This document shows, in pieces, positions 31,044-39,381 of a stretch of DNA of 64,000 nucleotides. The position numbers and the translations under genes are program-made. Every line of letters begins with the position of its first letter. Position 1 is the stretch's first letter. The notes under the pieces were generated by a model. The model did no database searches, was not told the DNA's origin, and was given only the letters and a program-made list of their open reading frames with translations. The DNA comes from Arhodomonas aquaeolei DSM 8974. Its GTDB lineage: Bacteria > Pseudomonadota > Gammaproteobacteria > Nitrococcales > Nitrococcaceae. Location: assembly GCF_000374645.1 (NCBI RefSeq), contig NZ_KB894816.1, positions 19,690-83,689 on the forward strand. Direction: 5' to 3'.

Positions 31044-31283
31044 GCCGGCCTCCCCCTATGCTTGCCTGCCGCCGGGGGGCGGTGTTCGTCTCCCCCATAG
31101 TGCATTTATAGAACGCCTGTCCACGCATGCCAGCGCCCCGGCCCCCCGCCACCGGGCCTTCGGCTTCTGAAACGGGACACCGGTCACGCGCACGTACGGC
31201 GCAACTGTCCCAACGCCTGGCACAGGCAGTACACTACGGGTTTGAGAACCAGATCGAACGCGGCTCACCGTCGGAGGCCCCGA
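31044..31283. promoter_or_regulatory. Divergent intergenic region, clpX-like / trm112-prmC
   Basis: 240 bases between divergent genes. A TACACT -10-like hexamer lies at 31230-31235, about 48 bases before the trm112 ATG, with no clear -35. No operator-like repeat stands out. Confidence 0.35.
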
Positions 31284-31553
31284 ATGCCCCTGGACCGGAA
31301 ACTCCTGGACATCCTCTGCTGCCCCGTCACCAAGGTGCCGGTACGCCCGCTGCGCCGCGACGAGCTCAAGCGCGTCAACGAGCTGATCTCCGGCGGCACG
31401 CTCCACTACATGGACGACAGCCCGGTGAACGAGCCCCTCGCGGAAGGCCTGGTCACGCGCAACGGAGAACGTGTCTACCGCGTCGATGACGGCATCCCCG
31501 TCATGCTCGAGGAGCGTGGCATGCTCGTCCGTCAGCTCGGCATCGGTGGCTGA
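31284..31553 (+). CDS. Trm112-like small protein
   Basis: An 89-residue Trm112-family protein. It begins MPLDRKLLDILCCPVTK and ends with YRVDDGIPVMLEE, the family hallmark. The first knuckle is CCPVT rather than CPxC, and the central insertion is longer than in E. coli YcaR (60 residues). It therefore belongs to the longer proteobacterial subfamily that has lost full zinc ligation. In eukaryotes and archaea Trm112 stabilises methyltransferases, including Mtq2, which modifies the eRF1 GGQ motif. Here its 3' end overlaps prmC, a release-factor methyltransferase gene, by eight bases. Confidence 0.85.
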   Translation: MPLDRKLLDILCCPVTKVPVRPLRRDELKRVNELISGGTLHYMDDSPVNEPLAEGLVTRNGERVYRVDDGIPVMLEERGMLVRQLGIGG

Positions 31554-32409
31554 CCACCCCCCCATCGCGGAGGACGCCACCGTCACGGGGCTGCTGGCCG
31601 AGGGCCGCCGGCGGCTGGCCGGCGGCGACAGCCCGGGCCTCGATGCCGCACTGCTGCTGGCCCACGCCCTGGGCCGCAGCCGCACGTGGCTGCACACCTG
31701 GCCGGAGCATTACCCGGGGGCCAGCGAGGTCGAGCATTTCCGGGCGCTGCTCGCGGCCCGTGCCCGGGGCGCACCTATCGCCCACCTCACCGGCGAGCGG
31801 GAATTCTGGAGCCTCGCGCTCACGGTCACCCCGGACACCCTGGTGCCACGCCCGGAGACGGAGACCCTGGTCGAGGCGGCGCTGGCGGTCTGCCCCGCCC
31901 CGCCGGAACGGCTTCTGGACCTCGGTACCGGCAGCGGCGCCGTGGCCCTGGCGCTGGCGAGCGAATGGCCGGGAACGGCGGTGGACGCCACCGAGCGCAG
32001 CCACGACGCCGCAACGCTCGCCCGGGAGAACGCCGCCCGCCTGGGCCTCGACGCCCGCGTCAGCGTCTTCGAGGGCGACTGGTTCGCCCCCCTGCCGGCA
32101 CGGCGTTACCCGCTGGTGGTGAGCAACCCGCCCTACATCGGCGCCGAAGAGCCCGAACCCTGGCAGGGCGACGCCGCCCACGAGCCGCGTGGCGCGCTGA
32201 TCGCCGCGGACGCCGGCCTGGCCGCCCTGTGCACGATCGTCGATGACGCGCCGGATTGGCTGGCCCCCGGGGGCTGGCTGATACTGGAACACGGCTGGCG
32301 CCAGGGCGAGGCGGTCCGCGGGCTGCTCGCCGACGCCGGCTACACGGCCGTGCAGACCTGGCGGGACCTCGCCGGACACGAGCGGGTCACCGGCGGGCGC
32401 CGGCCCTGA
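31546..32409 (+). CDS. prmC: Release factor glutamine N5-methyltransferase PrmC
   Basis: About 287 residues. This SAM-dependent enzyme methylates the GGQ glutamine of RF1/RF2. The N-terminal helical RF-binding domain has LDAALLLAHALGRSRTWLHTWPEH. The Rossmann core has DLGTGSGAVALAL and the catalytic NPPY (SNPPYIGAEE). GTG 31546 is the most plausible start; it lies inside the trm112-like gene and there is no ATG in frame nearby. No strong ribosome-binding site precedes it, so translational coupling is likely. moeB follows by 22 bases. Confidence 0.9.
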   Translation: MADHPPIAEDATVTGLLAEGRRRLAGGDSPGLDAALLLAHALGRSRTWLHTWPEHYPGASEVEHFRALLAARARGAPIAHLTGEREFWSLALTVTPDTLVPRPETETLVEAALAVCPAPPERLLDLGTGSGAVALALASEWPGTAVDATERSHDAATLARENAARLGLDARVSVFEGDWFAPLPARRYPLVVSNPPYIGAEEPEPWQGDAAHEPRGALIAADAGLAALCTIVDDAPDWLAPGGWLILEHGWRQGEAVRGLLADAGYTAVQTWRDLAGHERVTGGRRP

Positions 32410-32431
32410 TCCACCGCGACCGGATACCCTG

Positions 32432-33184
32432 ATGGACGACGACCAGCTCCTGCGCTACAGCCGCCAGATCATGCTTCCCGGCCTCGACTATGAGGGCCAG
32501 CAGCGGCTGCTCGACGCCTCCGTGCTCATCGTCGGCCTCGGCGGGCTGGGCTCGCCGGCGGCGCTGTACCTCGCCGCCGCCGGCGTGGGGCGCCTGGTGC
32601 TGGCCGACTTCGACCGCGTGGCACTGACCAACCTCCAGCGCCAGATCCTCTACCGCAGTGAGGACGTGGGCGCGCTCAAGGCGGAGGTGGCCCGCGAGCG
32701 GCTGAACGCCCTCAACCCGGACGTGCGCGTGGAGACGGTCACCGACCCCCTGGACGACGCCAGCCTCCCCGACCTGGTCGCCGGGGTGGACGCGGTCGCC
32801 GACGGCTGCGACAACTTCGCCACACGCTTCGCGGTCAACCGCGCCTGCGTCGCCGGCGGCCGGCCGCTGGTCTCCGCCGCGGTGATCCGGATGGAGGCCC
32901 AGATCGCGGTCTACCGCAGCGACCGCCCCGGCGCACCCTGCTACCGCTGCGTGTTCCCGGAAACCGGCGAGGCGGCGGAGACCTGCAGCGAGACCGGCGT
33001 GCTCGGCCCGCTCACCGGCGTGGTGGGCAGCCTGCAGGCGGTGGAGACGGTGAAGCTGCTCGCCGGGCTCGGCGAAGGGCTGGAGTCGCGGCTGCTCACC
33101 CTGGACGCCATGCGGATGCGCTGGCGCACCCTCTCGCTCGTGCGGGATCCGGACTGCCCGGTCTGCGGCGGCGCGTCGGGCTGA
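32432..33184 (+). CDS. moeB: HesA/MoeB/ThiF family adenylyltransferase
   Basis: A 250-residue E1-like enzyme activating the C-terminal glycine of MoaD- or ThiS-type sulfur carriers. The ATP loop GLGGLGSPAALYLAAAGVG is near residue 36. DFDRVALTNLQRQILY follows, and a structural zinc is expected from CYRC and CPVCG. MoeB is preferred because prmC-moeB is a known proteobacterial pair (hemA-prfA-prmC-moeB in pseudomonads), but ThiF function cannot be excluded. Confidence 0.88.
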   Translation: MDDDQLLRYSRQIMLPGLDYEGQQRLLDASVLIVGLGGLGSPAALYLAAAGVGRLVLADFDRVALTNLQRQILYRSEDVGALKAEVARERLNALNPDVRVETVTDPLDDASLPDLVAGVDAVADGCDNFATRFAVNRACVAGGRPLVSAAVIRMEAQIAVYRSDRPGAPCYRCVFPETGEAAETCSETGVLGPLTGVVGSLQAVETVKLLAGLGEGLESRLLTLDAMRMRWRTLSLVRDPDCPVCGGASG

Positions 33185-33201
33185 CCCGCGCGGCCGGCGC
33201 C

Positions 33202-33840
33202 CTACTCCGCCGCTGCCAGGCCAGCCTGGATGGCCGCCAGCAGGCGGTCCTCGGCCTCGGCCATGGGCAGCGTCACGCCCAGGCTGCGCAGGTCGATGAC
33301 CTCCAGCCCGGCATAGCCGCAGGGATTGATCCGGGAGAAGGGCTCCAGGTCCATGTCCACGTTGAACGACAGGCCGTGGTAGCTGCAGCCCCGGCGCACC
33401 CGCAGGCCGACCTGGGCGATCTTGGCACCCGCCACGTATACCCCCGGGGCGTCCCGCCGGGCGTGCCCGGTGATGCCGTCGTCGGCGAGCACGCGGATAA
33501 CCGCGTCCTCCAGCAGCGAGACCAGCCGCCGCACGCCGAGACGGCGGCGGCGGACATCCAGCAGCGGATACGCCACGAGCTGCCCCGGGCCGTGGTAGGT
33601 GACCTGGCCACCGCGGTCAACGGCGACGACCGGGATATCCCCCGGGGCGAGGAGGTGCTCGGGCCGGCCGGCCAGCCCCTGGGTGAATACCGGCGGGTGC
33701 TCCAGCAGCCAGAGCTCGTCGCCGGTCTCAGGACCGCGCTCGTCGGTGAACGCCTGCATCCGCCGCCAGGTGGGCTCGTAGGCCACGCGGCCGAGGCGGC
33801 GCACCCTGAGGGCGGGATCGTCGGCGACCACGGCGCTCAC
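33202..33840 (-). CDS. lipB: Octanoyltransferase LipB
   Basis: A 212-residue enzyme moving octanoate from ACP to lipoyl domains. Motifs are [18 protein letters not shown] near residue 40, [17 protein letters not shown] near 75 with the conserved His, and the catalytic Lys/Cys region GAKIAQVG and INPCGYAGL. It is the last gene of the long minus-strand cell-wall operon and overlaps ybeD by four bases. lipA, its usual partner, does not follow. Confidence 0.94.
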   Translation of the reverse strand: MSAVVADDPALRVRRLGRVAYEPTWRRMQAFTDERGPETGDELWLLEHPPVFTQGLAGRPEHLLAPGDIPVVAVDRGGQVTYHGPGQLVAYPLLDVRRRRLGVRRLVSLLEDAVIRVLADDGITGHARRDAPGVYVAGAKIAQVGLRVRRGCSYHGLSFNVDMDLEPFSRINPCGYAGLEVIDLRSLGVTLPMAEAEDRLLAAIQAGLAAAE

Positions 33841-34106
33841 AGCGTCATCAGGACATCGTCGTGGGCGTGAAGGTCGCGGTAGATCGCGTCGAGCTGCTCT
33901 CGGCTGTGCGCACGCACGGTCACGGTCACCGACAGGAACCGGCCGTTGCGGCTCTCCGCCACGCGCACGTCCGCCTCCGCAAGCTCGCCGCGGACGTGGG
34001 CCGCGACCAGCCGGCGCACGGTGGCCTCGATATCGGCACCAGCCCGGCCCATGGCCTTGATCGGGAAGTCGCAGGGAAAGGTGAGCGGTGTGTCCTCGCT
34101 GTTCAT
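33837..34106 (-). CDS. ybeD: DUF493 family protein (YbeD)
   Basis: An 89-residue ferredoxin-like (ACT-resembling) protein of the YbeD/DUF493 family: [43 protein letters not shown] 34106 overlaps the aminotransferase stop as ATGA and its stop overlaps lipB. The dacA-dat-ybeD-lipB order is typical of gammaproteobacteria. Function unknown; the ACT resemblance suggests a small regulatory protein. Confidence 0.9.
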   Translation of the reverse strand: MNSEDTPLTFPCDFPIKAMGRAGADIEATVRRLVAAHVRGELAEADVRVAESRNGRFLSVTVTVRAHSREQLDAIYRDLHAHDDVLMTL

Positions 34107-34978
34107 GCCGGTACCTCCGTCGCTGCCGCGACCCGGAACGCGGCCTTGTGCCGGTCGAACGCCTCGCGCAGCCGGCGCCACACCGGGCCGGGGCTGCCGT
34201 CGCCCACGCTGGCGCCGTCGATCTGCGTCACCGGCACGATCTCCCTGGTGGAGCTGGTCAGCCAGACCTCCTCGGCGGCGGCGATCCCGTCGACCTCGAT
34301 GGGCTGCTCCGCCACCGGGAGACCGATCCCGCGGGCGAGCTCCAGGATGAACGCGCGGGTCACCCCCGGCAGCAGCGACGGCCCCAGCGGCGGGGTGACG
34401 ACGGTACCGCCGATCACCGCGAAGAGGTTGCTCGCCGAGGCCTCGGTAATCCGGCCCCCGCGCTGGAGCAGCGTCTCGAACGCGCCGGCCTCCTCCGCCG
34501 CCTGACGCAGGAGCACGTTGCCGAGCAGCGAGACGGCCTTGATGTCGCAGCGCGCCCAGCGGATGTCCTCGCGCAGGATCACGGCAACCCCGTCGGTACC
34601 CTCGACCACCGGCGGCGGCATCGGTGCGCGGTAGGCGAACACCCCGGGCTCGGGCTGTGCGGGAAAACGGTGATCACGATGCGGGGCCACGCCCCGCGTG
34701 ATCTGCAGGTAGACCGAACAATCCACTTCGGCCCCTTCCAGCAGTCCGGAAACCACGGCCTCCGGGGCCAGGGTGCCGGCATCCAGCCCGATCGCCGCGA
34801 GGCTGTCGCGCAGCCGTGCGATGTGGCGCTCGAGCAGGAACGCCCGGCCGCTATAGGCGGGGATCACCTCGTAGACGCCGTCCCCGAAGAGATACCCCCG
34901 GTCCATCGGCGAGACCCGTGCCTCGGAGAGCACAAGCCATTCGCCGTTGAGGTAGCAGGGGGCGTCACCGGCGGTCAC
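34103..34978 (-). CDS. dat: D-amino acid aminotransferase (class IV PLP enzyme)
   Basis: A fold-type IV PLP aminotransferase, about 291 residues. The N-terminal YLNGEWL and [17 protein letters not shown] motif are of the D-amino acid/branched-chain type. The PLP Lys is in [13 protein letters not shown]. Operon position between dacA and ybeD favours D-alanine aminotransferase, which links D-Ala released by the carboxypeptidase to D-Glu supply. GTG 34978 overlaps the dacA stop as GTGA and is preferred to TTG 34987. Confidence 0.85.
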   Translation of the reverse strand: MTAGDAPCYLNGEWLVLSEARVSPMDRGYLFGDGVYEVIPAYSGRAFLLERHIARLRDSLAAIGLDAGTLAPEAVVSGLLEGAEVDCSVYLQITRGVAPHRDHRFPAQPEPGVFAYRAPMPPPVVEGTDGVAVILREDIRWARCDIKAVSLLGNVLLRQAAEEAGAFETLLQRGGRITEASASNLFAVIGGTVVTPPLGPSLLPGVTRAFILELARGIGLPVAEQPIEVDGIAAAEEVWLTSSTREIVPVTQIDGASVGDGSPGPVWRRLREAFDRHKAAFRVAAATEVPA

Positions 34979-36135
34979 TGGAACCAAAGAAGGACCCCGT
35001 CCATGATCCGCCCGAAGAAGCCGCCCGCCTCGACACCGGAGAGCGCCACCAGCGGCACCTCCGCGACAGTGCGCTCCCCGAGGGTGACCTGCACCTTGCC
35101 GTAGGACTTGCCCTTCTCCACCGGGGCGATGATGCGCCCGTCCACGCTCATGCTCGCCTCGAGACGGTCGTACTGGCGCTTGGGGATGGTGACGTAAAGG
35201 TCATGGCGCACGCCCAGCGGGGCGGTATCCGTGGCGCCCTTCCAGACCGGCGCGTCGGTCAGGGACTTGCCCGCCTGGTAGAGGCGGTGGGTCTCGAAGA
35301 AGCGGAAGCCGTAGTTCAGCAGCGCCTGGCTCTGGTCGAGCCGCGCGTTGGCGCTGGAGGTGCCCATCACCACCGAGATCAGGCGCATGCCGTCACGCTC
35401 GGCGGAGCTCGTGAGGCAGTAGCCCGCCGCCTCCGTGTGGCCGGTCTTCAGCCCGTCCACGGTCTTGTCCCGCCACAGCAGCTTGTTGCGGTTGCTCTGC
35501 TCGATACCGTTCCACTTGAACGACTTCATCGAGTAGAACTTGTAGTACTGCGGGAACTCGCTGATCAGCGCCCGCGCCAGGATGGCCGTGTCGTGGGCGG
35601 AGGAGTAATGCTCCTCCGTCGGCAGGCCGGTGGCGTTCACGTAGTGGGTGTTGTCCATGCCCAGGGCGTCGGCGTACTGATTCATCACCTGGGCGAAGGT
35701 GTCCTCGGTGCCGGCGACGTACTCGGCCAGCGCGATGCTCGCGTCGTTGCCCGACTGGATGATCATCCCGCGCAGCAGGTTGGCGACGCTGACCTGGTCG
35801 CCCGCTTCGATAAACATCCGTGAGCCGGGGGCCCGCCACGCCCGCTCGGAGACGCGGACCATGTCGTCCATGGCGATGTTGCCCGCGTCCAGCTCCTTGA
35901 ACACCACGTAGGCGGTCATGAGCTTGGTCAGGCTCGCCGGCTCCACCCGGGCGTCGGGATCCTTGGAAGCGATCATCCGGCCGCTGTGGTAGTCCATGAG
36001 CACGTAGTTCTGCGCGCCGAGGCTCGGGGGATCCGGCACCGGTATCGGCTGAGTCTGGGCGAGCACACGGCCGGCGCCCAGCAGGGTCGCGAGAACGAGA
36101 GCGAATACGCTGAATCGAAGAGCCAGTTTAGCCAT
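34975..36135 (-). CDS. dacA: D-alanyl-D-alanine carboxypeptidase (PBP5/6 type)
   Basis: A 386-residue periplasmic DD-carboxypeptidase trimming pentapeptides. The signal peptide (FSVFALVLATLLGAGRVLAQ) ends near residue 27. Active-site motifs are SLTK (~68), SGN (~129) and KTG (~232). A C-terminal PBP5_C beta domain is followed by an amphipathic membrane anchor ([16 protein letters not shown]). DacA versus DacC cannot be separated by eye. Confidence 0.94.
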   Translation of the reverse strand: MAKLALRFSVFALVLATLLGAGRVLAQTQPIPVPDPPSLGAQNYVLMDYHSGRMIASKDPDARVEPASLTKLMTAYVVFKELDAGNIAMDDMVRVSERAWRAPGSRMFIEAGDQVSVANLLRGMIIQSGNDASIALAEYVAGTEDTFAQVMNQYADALGMDNTHYVNATGLPTEEHYSSAHDTAILARALISEFPQYYKFYSMKSFKWNGIEQSNRNKLLWRDKTVDGLKTGHTEAAGYCLTSSAERDGMRLISVVMGTSSANARLDQSQALLNYGFRFFETHRLYQAGKSLTDAPVWKGATDTAPLGVRHDLYVTIPKRQYDRLEASMSVDGRIIAPVEKGKSYGKVQVTLGERTVAEVPLVALSGVEAGGFFGRIMDGVLLWFQ

Positions 36136-36182
36136 GATCCCTATTTACTGTGCCTGCGGTAAATCCGGCCATCCGCCGCCCC

Positions 36183-37208
36183 TCAGGGCTCGGTCACCAC
36201 GTGACCCGACGGATAACCCTTGGCGGTGAGGCGTCCTCCGATCTCCCGGACCGCCGCCTCACCATCGAGGGGACCCACCCGGACGCGATAAAGTTCACGC
36301 CCCTGCTGGGTCGTCGCCTCCATGCGCACCGGCACCTCGATGGCGGAATCGCGGAGCTGCGCCACCAGGCGCTCGGCATTCTGACGCACACCGAACGCCC
36401 CGAGCTGGATATAGTAGTCCATTGCCGACGCCGAGGATGTGCGCCCTGCCCCGTCACCGGTGTCGCCCACGGCGCCCTCTGCGGGCGCTCTCGCCGCCCC
36501 TGCCCCACCGCCGGCATCCGCCGTGACGGCCCCGTCCAGGGACTGCGGATCATCACCGGCAGCCGAGGCGAGCTGCGCCGAGCCGTCGACGGCACCGTCG
36601 TCCGGGGTATCGTCATCGACCGCCACGGCGCGGGCGGTGTCCGGCTGGCGTTCCTGTCCGCCGTCAGGGGGGGCATCCTTCCCGCCAGCCTCGTAGCCCG
36701 GCCCCACCACCCGGATCGACACCGGTGCGGTGCCGGTCGACACCACACCGAGCTTGGTCGCCGCGGCATAGGAGAGATCGATGATCCGCCCCTTCGCGAA
36801 GGGACCACGGTCGTTGACCTTCACCACCGCCTTGCGCCCGTTGTCCAGGTTGGTCACCTCGACCCACGACGGCAGCGGCAGGGTCTTGTGGGCCGCGGTC
36901 ATGGCATACATGTCGTACGGCTCACCGCTGGAGGTACGCCGGCCGTGGAACTTCTTGCCGTACCAGGAGGCGATTCCGCGCTGCCGGAAACCGGAGGCAT
37001 CGGACATCACATGGTAGCGCCGCCCCAGCACCTCGTAGCTATCCGGGTTGCCGTAGCGGCTGCGGGGCACCTCCTTCGGCGTCGCATCCGGCAGGCTCGA
37101 GGCGCCGGAGATCGGCTCCCCCGGACCGTCGCCAGGTGACGACGCACAGCCGGCCAGCGCCAGCACGGCCACCGCCGTCAGCGCGGGCAGCAGCGGCACC
37201 GCCCTCAT
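36183..37208 (-). CDS. rlpA: Septal ring lytic transglycosylase RlpA with SPOR domain
   Basis: A 341-residue lipoprotein (lipobox LAGC, Cys 21). The double-psi beta-barrel RlpA domain is shown by GIASWYGKKFHGRRTSSGEPYDMYAMTAAHKTLPLPS. A long low-complexity linker (~170-255, Ala/Asp/Gly) leads to a C-terminal SPOR domain (YYIQLGAFGVRQNAERLVAQL), which binds denuded glycan at the division site. Its ATG overlaps the mltB stop by four bases. Confidence 0.93.
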   Translation of the reverse strand: MRAVPLLPALTAVAVLALAGCASSPGDGPGEPISGASSLPDATPKEVPRSRYGNPDSYEVLGRRYHVMSDASGFRQRGIASWYGKKFHGRRTSSGEPYDMYAMTAAHKTLPLPSWVEVTNLDNGRKAVVKVNDRGPFAKGRIIDLSYAAATKLGVVSTGTAPVSIRVVGPGYEAGGKDAPPDGGQERQPDTARAVAVDDDTPDDGAVDGSAQLASAAGDDPQSLDGAVTADAGGGAGAARAPAEGAVGDTGDGAGRTSSASAMDYYIQLGAFGVRQNAERLVAQLRDSAIEVPVRMEATTQQGRELYRVRVGPLDGEAAVREIGGRLTAKGYPSGHVVTEP

Positions 37209-38230
37209 GCCCCGGGCCCCCGCGCCTCGCGGATCGCCTCACCGAGCTGATGCACCGCCATCGCATATAGCGGGCTGTGGTTGTAGCGGGTGATGACATA
37301 GAAGTTCGTCAGGGTCACCCAGTACTGGGGGCCATCCTCGCCCTCGAGCACGGTGAGGCGCGCCGGGGCATCCGCCGGCAGCGTTTCCTGGGGGTACACG
37401 CCGCGACGCGCGAGCTCGCCGACAGTGGTGTTCGGCTTGAGCCCGCCGGCATCGGCGAGCGGGCGCCAGTCGTCGCCGTCCACCTCCGCGGGTACCGCCA
37501 CCGGTTCGCCGCTGCGCCAGCCGTGACGGGCGAAGTAGTTGGCGACACTGCCGAGCACGTCCGGCAGCTCGTCCCACAGGTCCCGCCGGCCGTTGTCGTT
37601 GAAATCCACGGCGTAGGCGCGGTAGCTGCTGGCGATGAACTGCGGCATGCCCATGGCACCGGCATAGGAGCCCTTGGGTCCGAGCGGATCGATGCCCTCC
37701 TCGCGGGTGAGCAGGAAGTAGTCTGCCAGCTCGCCGCGGAAGAACCCGCTGCGCGGCGGGTAATCGAAGGCCAGGGTGCGCAGGGCGTCGATGACCCGGT
37801 GACGGCCGGTATATGTGCCGTAGCGCGTCTCCACGCCGACGATGGCGACCAGCACGGCCGGCGACACCCCATACGCCTCGCTCACGCGCCGGATCAGCGC
37901 CTCGTGCTCGTCCCAGAAGTCGGCACCGGCCTGGATGCGCGCCTGCTTGAGGAATATGCCGCGGTAGCGGTGCCACGGCAGCGCCTCCGCCGGGCGCTCC
38001 ATGGCATCGATGATGTCCTGCTGGCGCTCGCTCGCCGCGAGCACCTCGCGCACCCGGTCGGCATCGAGGCCGTGCTCCCGGGCCATCTGCTCGGCGAAAC
38101 GGTCGAAGGCGGCCTCGTCGTCCGCGGGCTCGGGGGCGCCGGCAACCGCGCAGCCGGCGAGCAGGGCGGCCGTCACGGCCAGGGCCCCCATGGCGGAACG
38201 GACGCGGGCGGGTGCGGGGCGGTGTCTCAT
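37205..38230 (-). CDS. mltB: Membrane-bound lytic transglycosylase B
   Basis: A 341-residue MltB-type lytic transglycosylase cleaving glycan strands to anhydro-muropeptides. The lipobox is LAGC (Cys ~27). The catalytic Glu is in IVGVETRYGTYTG. Further motifs are FFRGELADYFLLTREEGIDPLGPKGSYAGAMG and GWRSGEPVAVP. ATG 38230 follows GGAGGG with good spacing; upstream frame is part of rodA. It overlaps rlpA by four bases. Confidence 0.94.
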   Translation of the reverse strand: MRHRPAPARVRSAMGALAVTAALLAGCAVAGAPEPADDEAAFDRFAEQMAREHGLDADRVREVLAASERQQDIIDAMERPAEALPWHRYRGIFLKQARIQAGADFWDEHEALIRRVSEAYGVSPAVLVAIVGVETRYGTYTGRHRVIDALRTLAFDYPPRSGFFRGELADYFLLTREEGIDPLGPKGSYAGAMGMPQFIASSYRAYAVDFNDNGRRDLWDELPDVLGSVANYFARHGWRSGEPVAVPAEVDGDDWRPLADAGGLKPNTTVGELARRGVYPQETLPADAPARLTVLEGEDGPQYWVTLTNFYVITRYNHSPLYAMAVHQLGEAIREARGPGA

Positions 38231-38259
38231 CGGCCCTCCTCCGGTCGATGCCCTGGCGG

Positions 38260-39381
38260 TCAGGATGACCACAGACGGCGATGGGTCTGAATGGACATGA
38301 GAATACCGAAGCCGGCCATGAGGGTCACCATTGACGTTCCCCCGAAGCTCACCAGCGGCAGTGGCAGCCCCACCACCGGCAGCAACCCGGAGACCATACC
38401 GATATTGGTGAAGAAGTAGACGAAGAACGTCAGCGAGATGCTGCCCGCCAGCAGCCGGCTGTAGCGATCCTGGGCGTGGCCGGCAATCCACAGGCCGCGT
38501 CCCACGACCGCCATGTAGAGCACCAGTAGCACGCACACCCCGAAGAAACCGAATTCCTCGGAGAGCACGGCGAAGATGAAATCCGTGTGCCGCTCCGGGA
38601 GGAACTCCAGGTGCGACTGCGTGCCGGCCATCCAGCCCTTGCCGTAGACACCGCCGGAGCCGATGGCGATCTTGGACTGGATGATGTGGTAGCCCGCCCC
38701 GAGCGGGTCGCGCTCCGGATCGAGGAAGGTCAGCACGCGCTGACGCTGGTAATCGCGCATGCCGAAGAACCACAGCAGCGGCGCGGCGGCACCGGCGAGC
38801 ACCGCGCCGCCGGCGATATAGCGCCAGCTCAGCCCGCCCAGGAACAGAGCGAACACACCCGCCGCCGCCACCAGGAGCGCGGTGCCGAGGTCCGGCTGCA
38901 CGGCGATCAGGCCCACGGGCACCCCGATCACCGCGACTACCACCAGGATCACCGGCACCCGGGGCGGGACGTCTTCGCGGGCGAGCACCCAGGCCACCAT
39001 CATCGGCAACGCCAGCTTCATGAACTCCGAGGGCTGGACCATCATCACACCGAGGTCGATCCAGCGACGCGCCCCGCCGGCACTGGTGCCGAACAGCATC
39101 ACGGCGAGCAGGCTCGCCACGCCGGCGAGGTAAAGCAGCGGCGTCCAGCGCCGCAGCAGCGACGGCGGCACCTGGGCAAGCACCAGCATCACGAAGAAGG
39201 CCACACCCAGGCGCCAGCACTGCCGCTCCCAGGCCTCGAAATCGCCGTTGAAGGCGCTGTAGAGCACCACCAGGCCGCCCGCTGCCACCAGCGCCAGGAG
39301 CACCAGCAGCGGCATGTCCAGGTGAAGATAGCGCTGCACGAAGCTCCGGTCCCGGGCCGGCCCCACCACATCATCATTCAT
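38260..39381 (-). CDS. mrdB: Rod-shape peptidoglycan polymerase RodA
   Basis: A 373-residue SEDS glycosyltransferase that polymerises lipid II in the elongasome with PBP2. About ten membrane helices are seen. The catalytic-loop region AVQPDLGTALLV contains the key Asp of SEDS proteins; GSGGVYGKGWMAGTQSHLEFLPERHTDF is the conserved periplasmic loop. ATG 39381 overlaps the mrdA stop by eight bases, matching coupled synthesis of the pair. Confidence 0.95.
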   Translation of the reverse strand: MNDDVVGPARDRSFVQRYLHLDMPLLVLLALVAAGGLVVLYSAFNGDFEAWERQCWRLGVAFFVMLVLAQVPPSLLRRWTPLLYLAGVASLLAVMLFGTSAGGARRWIDLGVMMVQPSEFMKLALPMMVAWVLAREDVPPRVPVILVVVAVIGVPVGLIAVQPDLGTALLVAAAGVFALFLGGLSWRYIAGGAVLAGAAAPLLWFFGMRDYQRQRVLTFLDPERDPLGAGYHIIQSKIAIGSGGVYGKGWMAGTQSHLEFLPERHTDFIFAVLSEEFGFFGVCVLLVLYMAVVGRGLWIAGHAQDRYSRLLAGSISLTFFVYFFTNIGMVSGLLPVVGLPLPLVSFGGTSMVTLMAGFGILMSIQTHRRLWSS

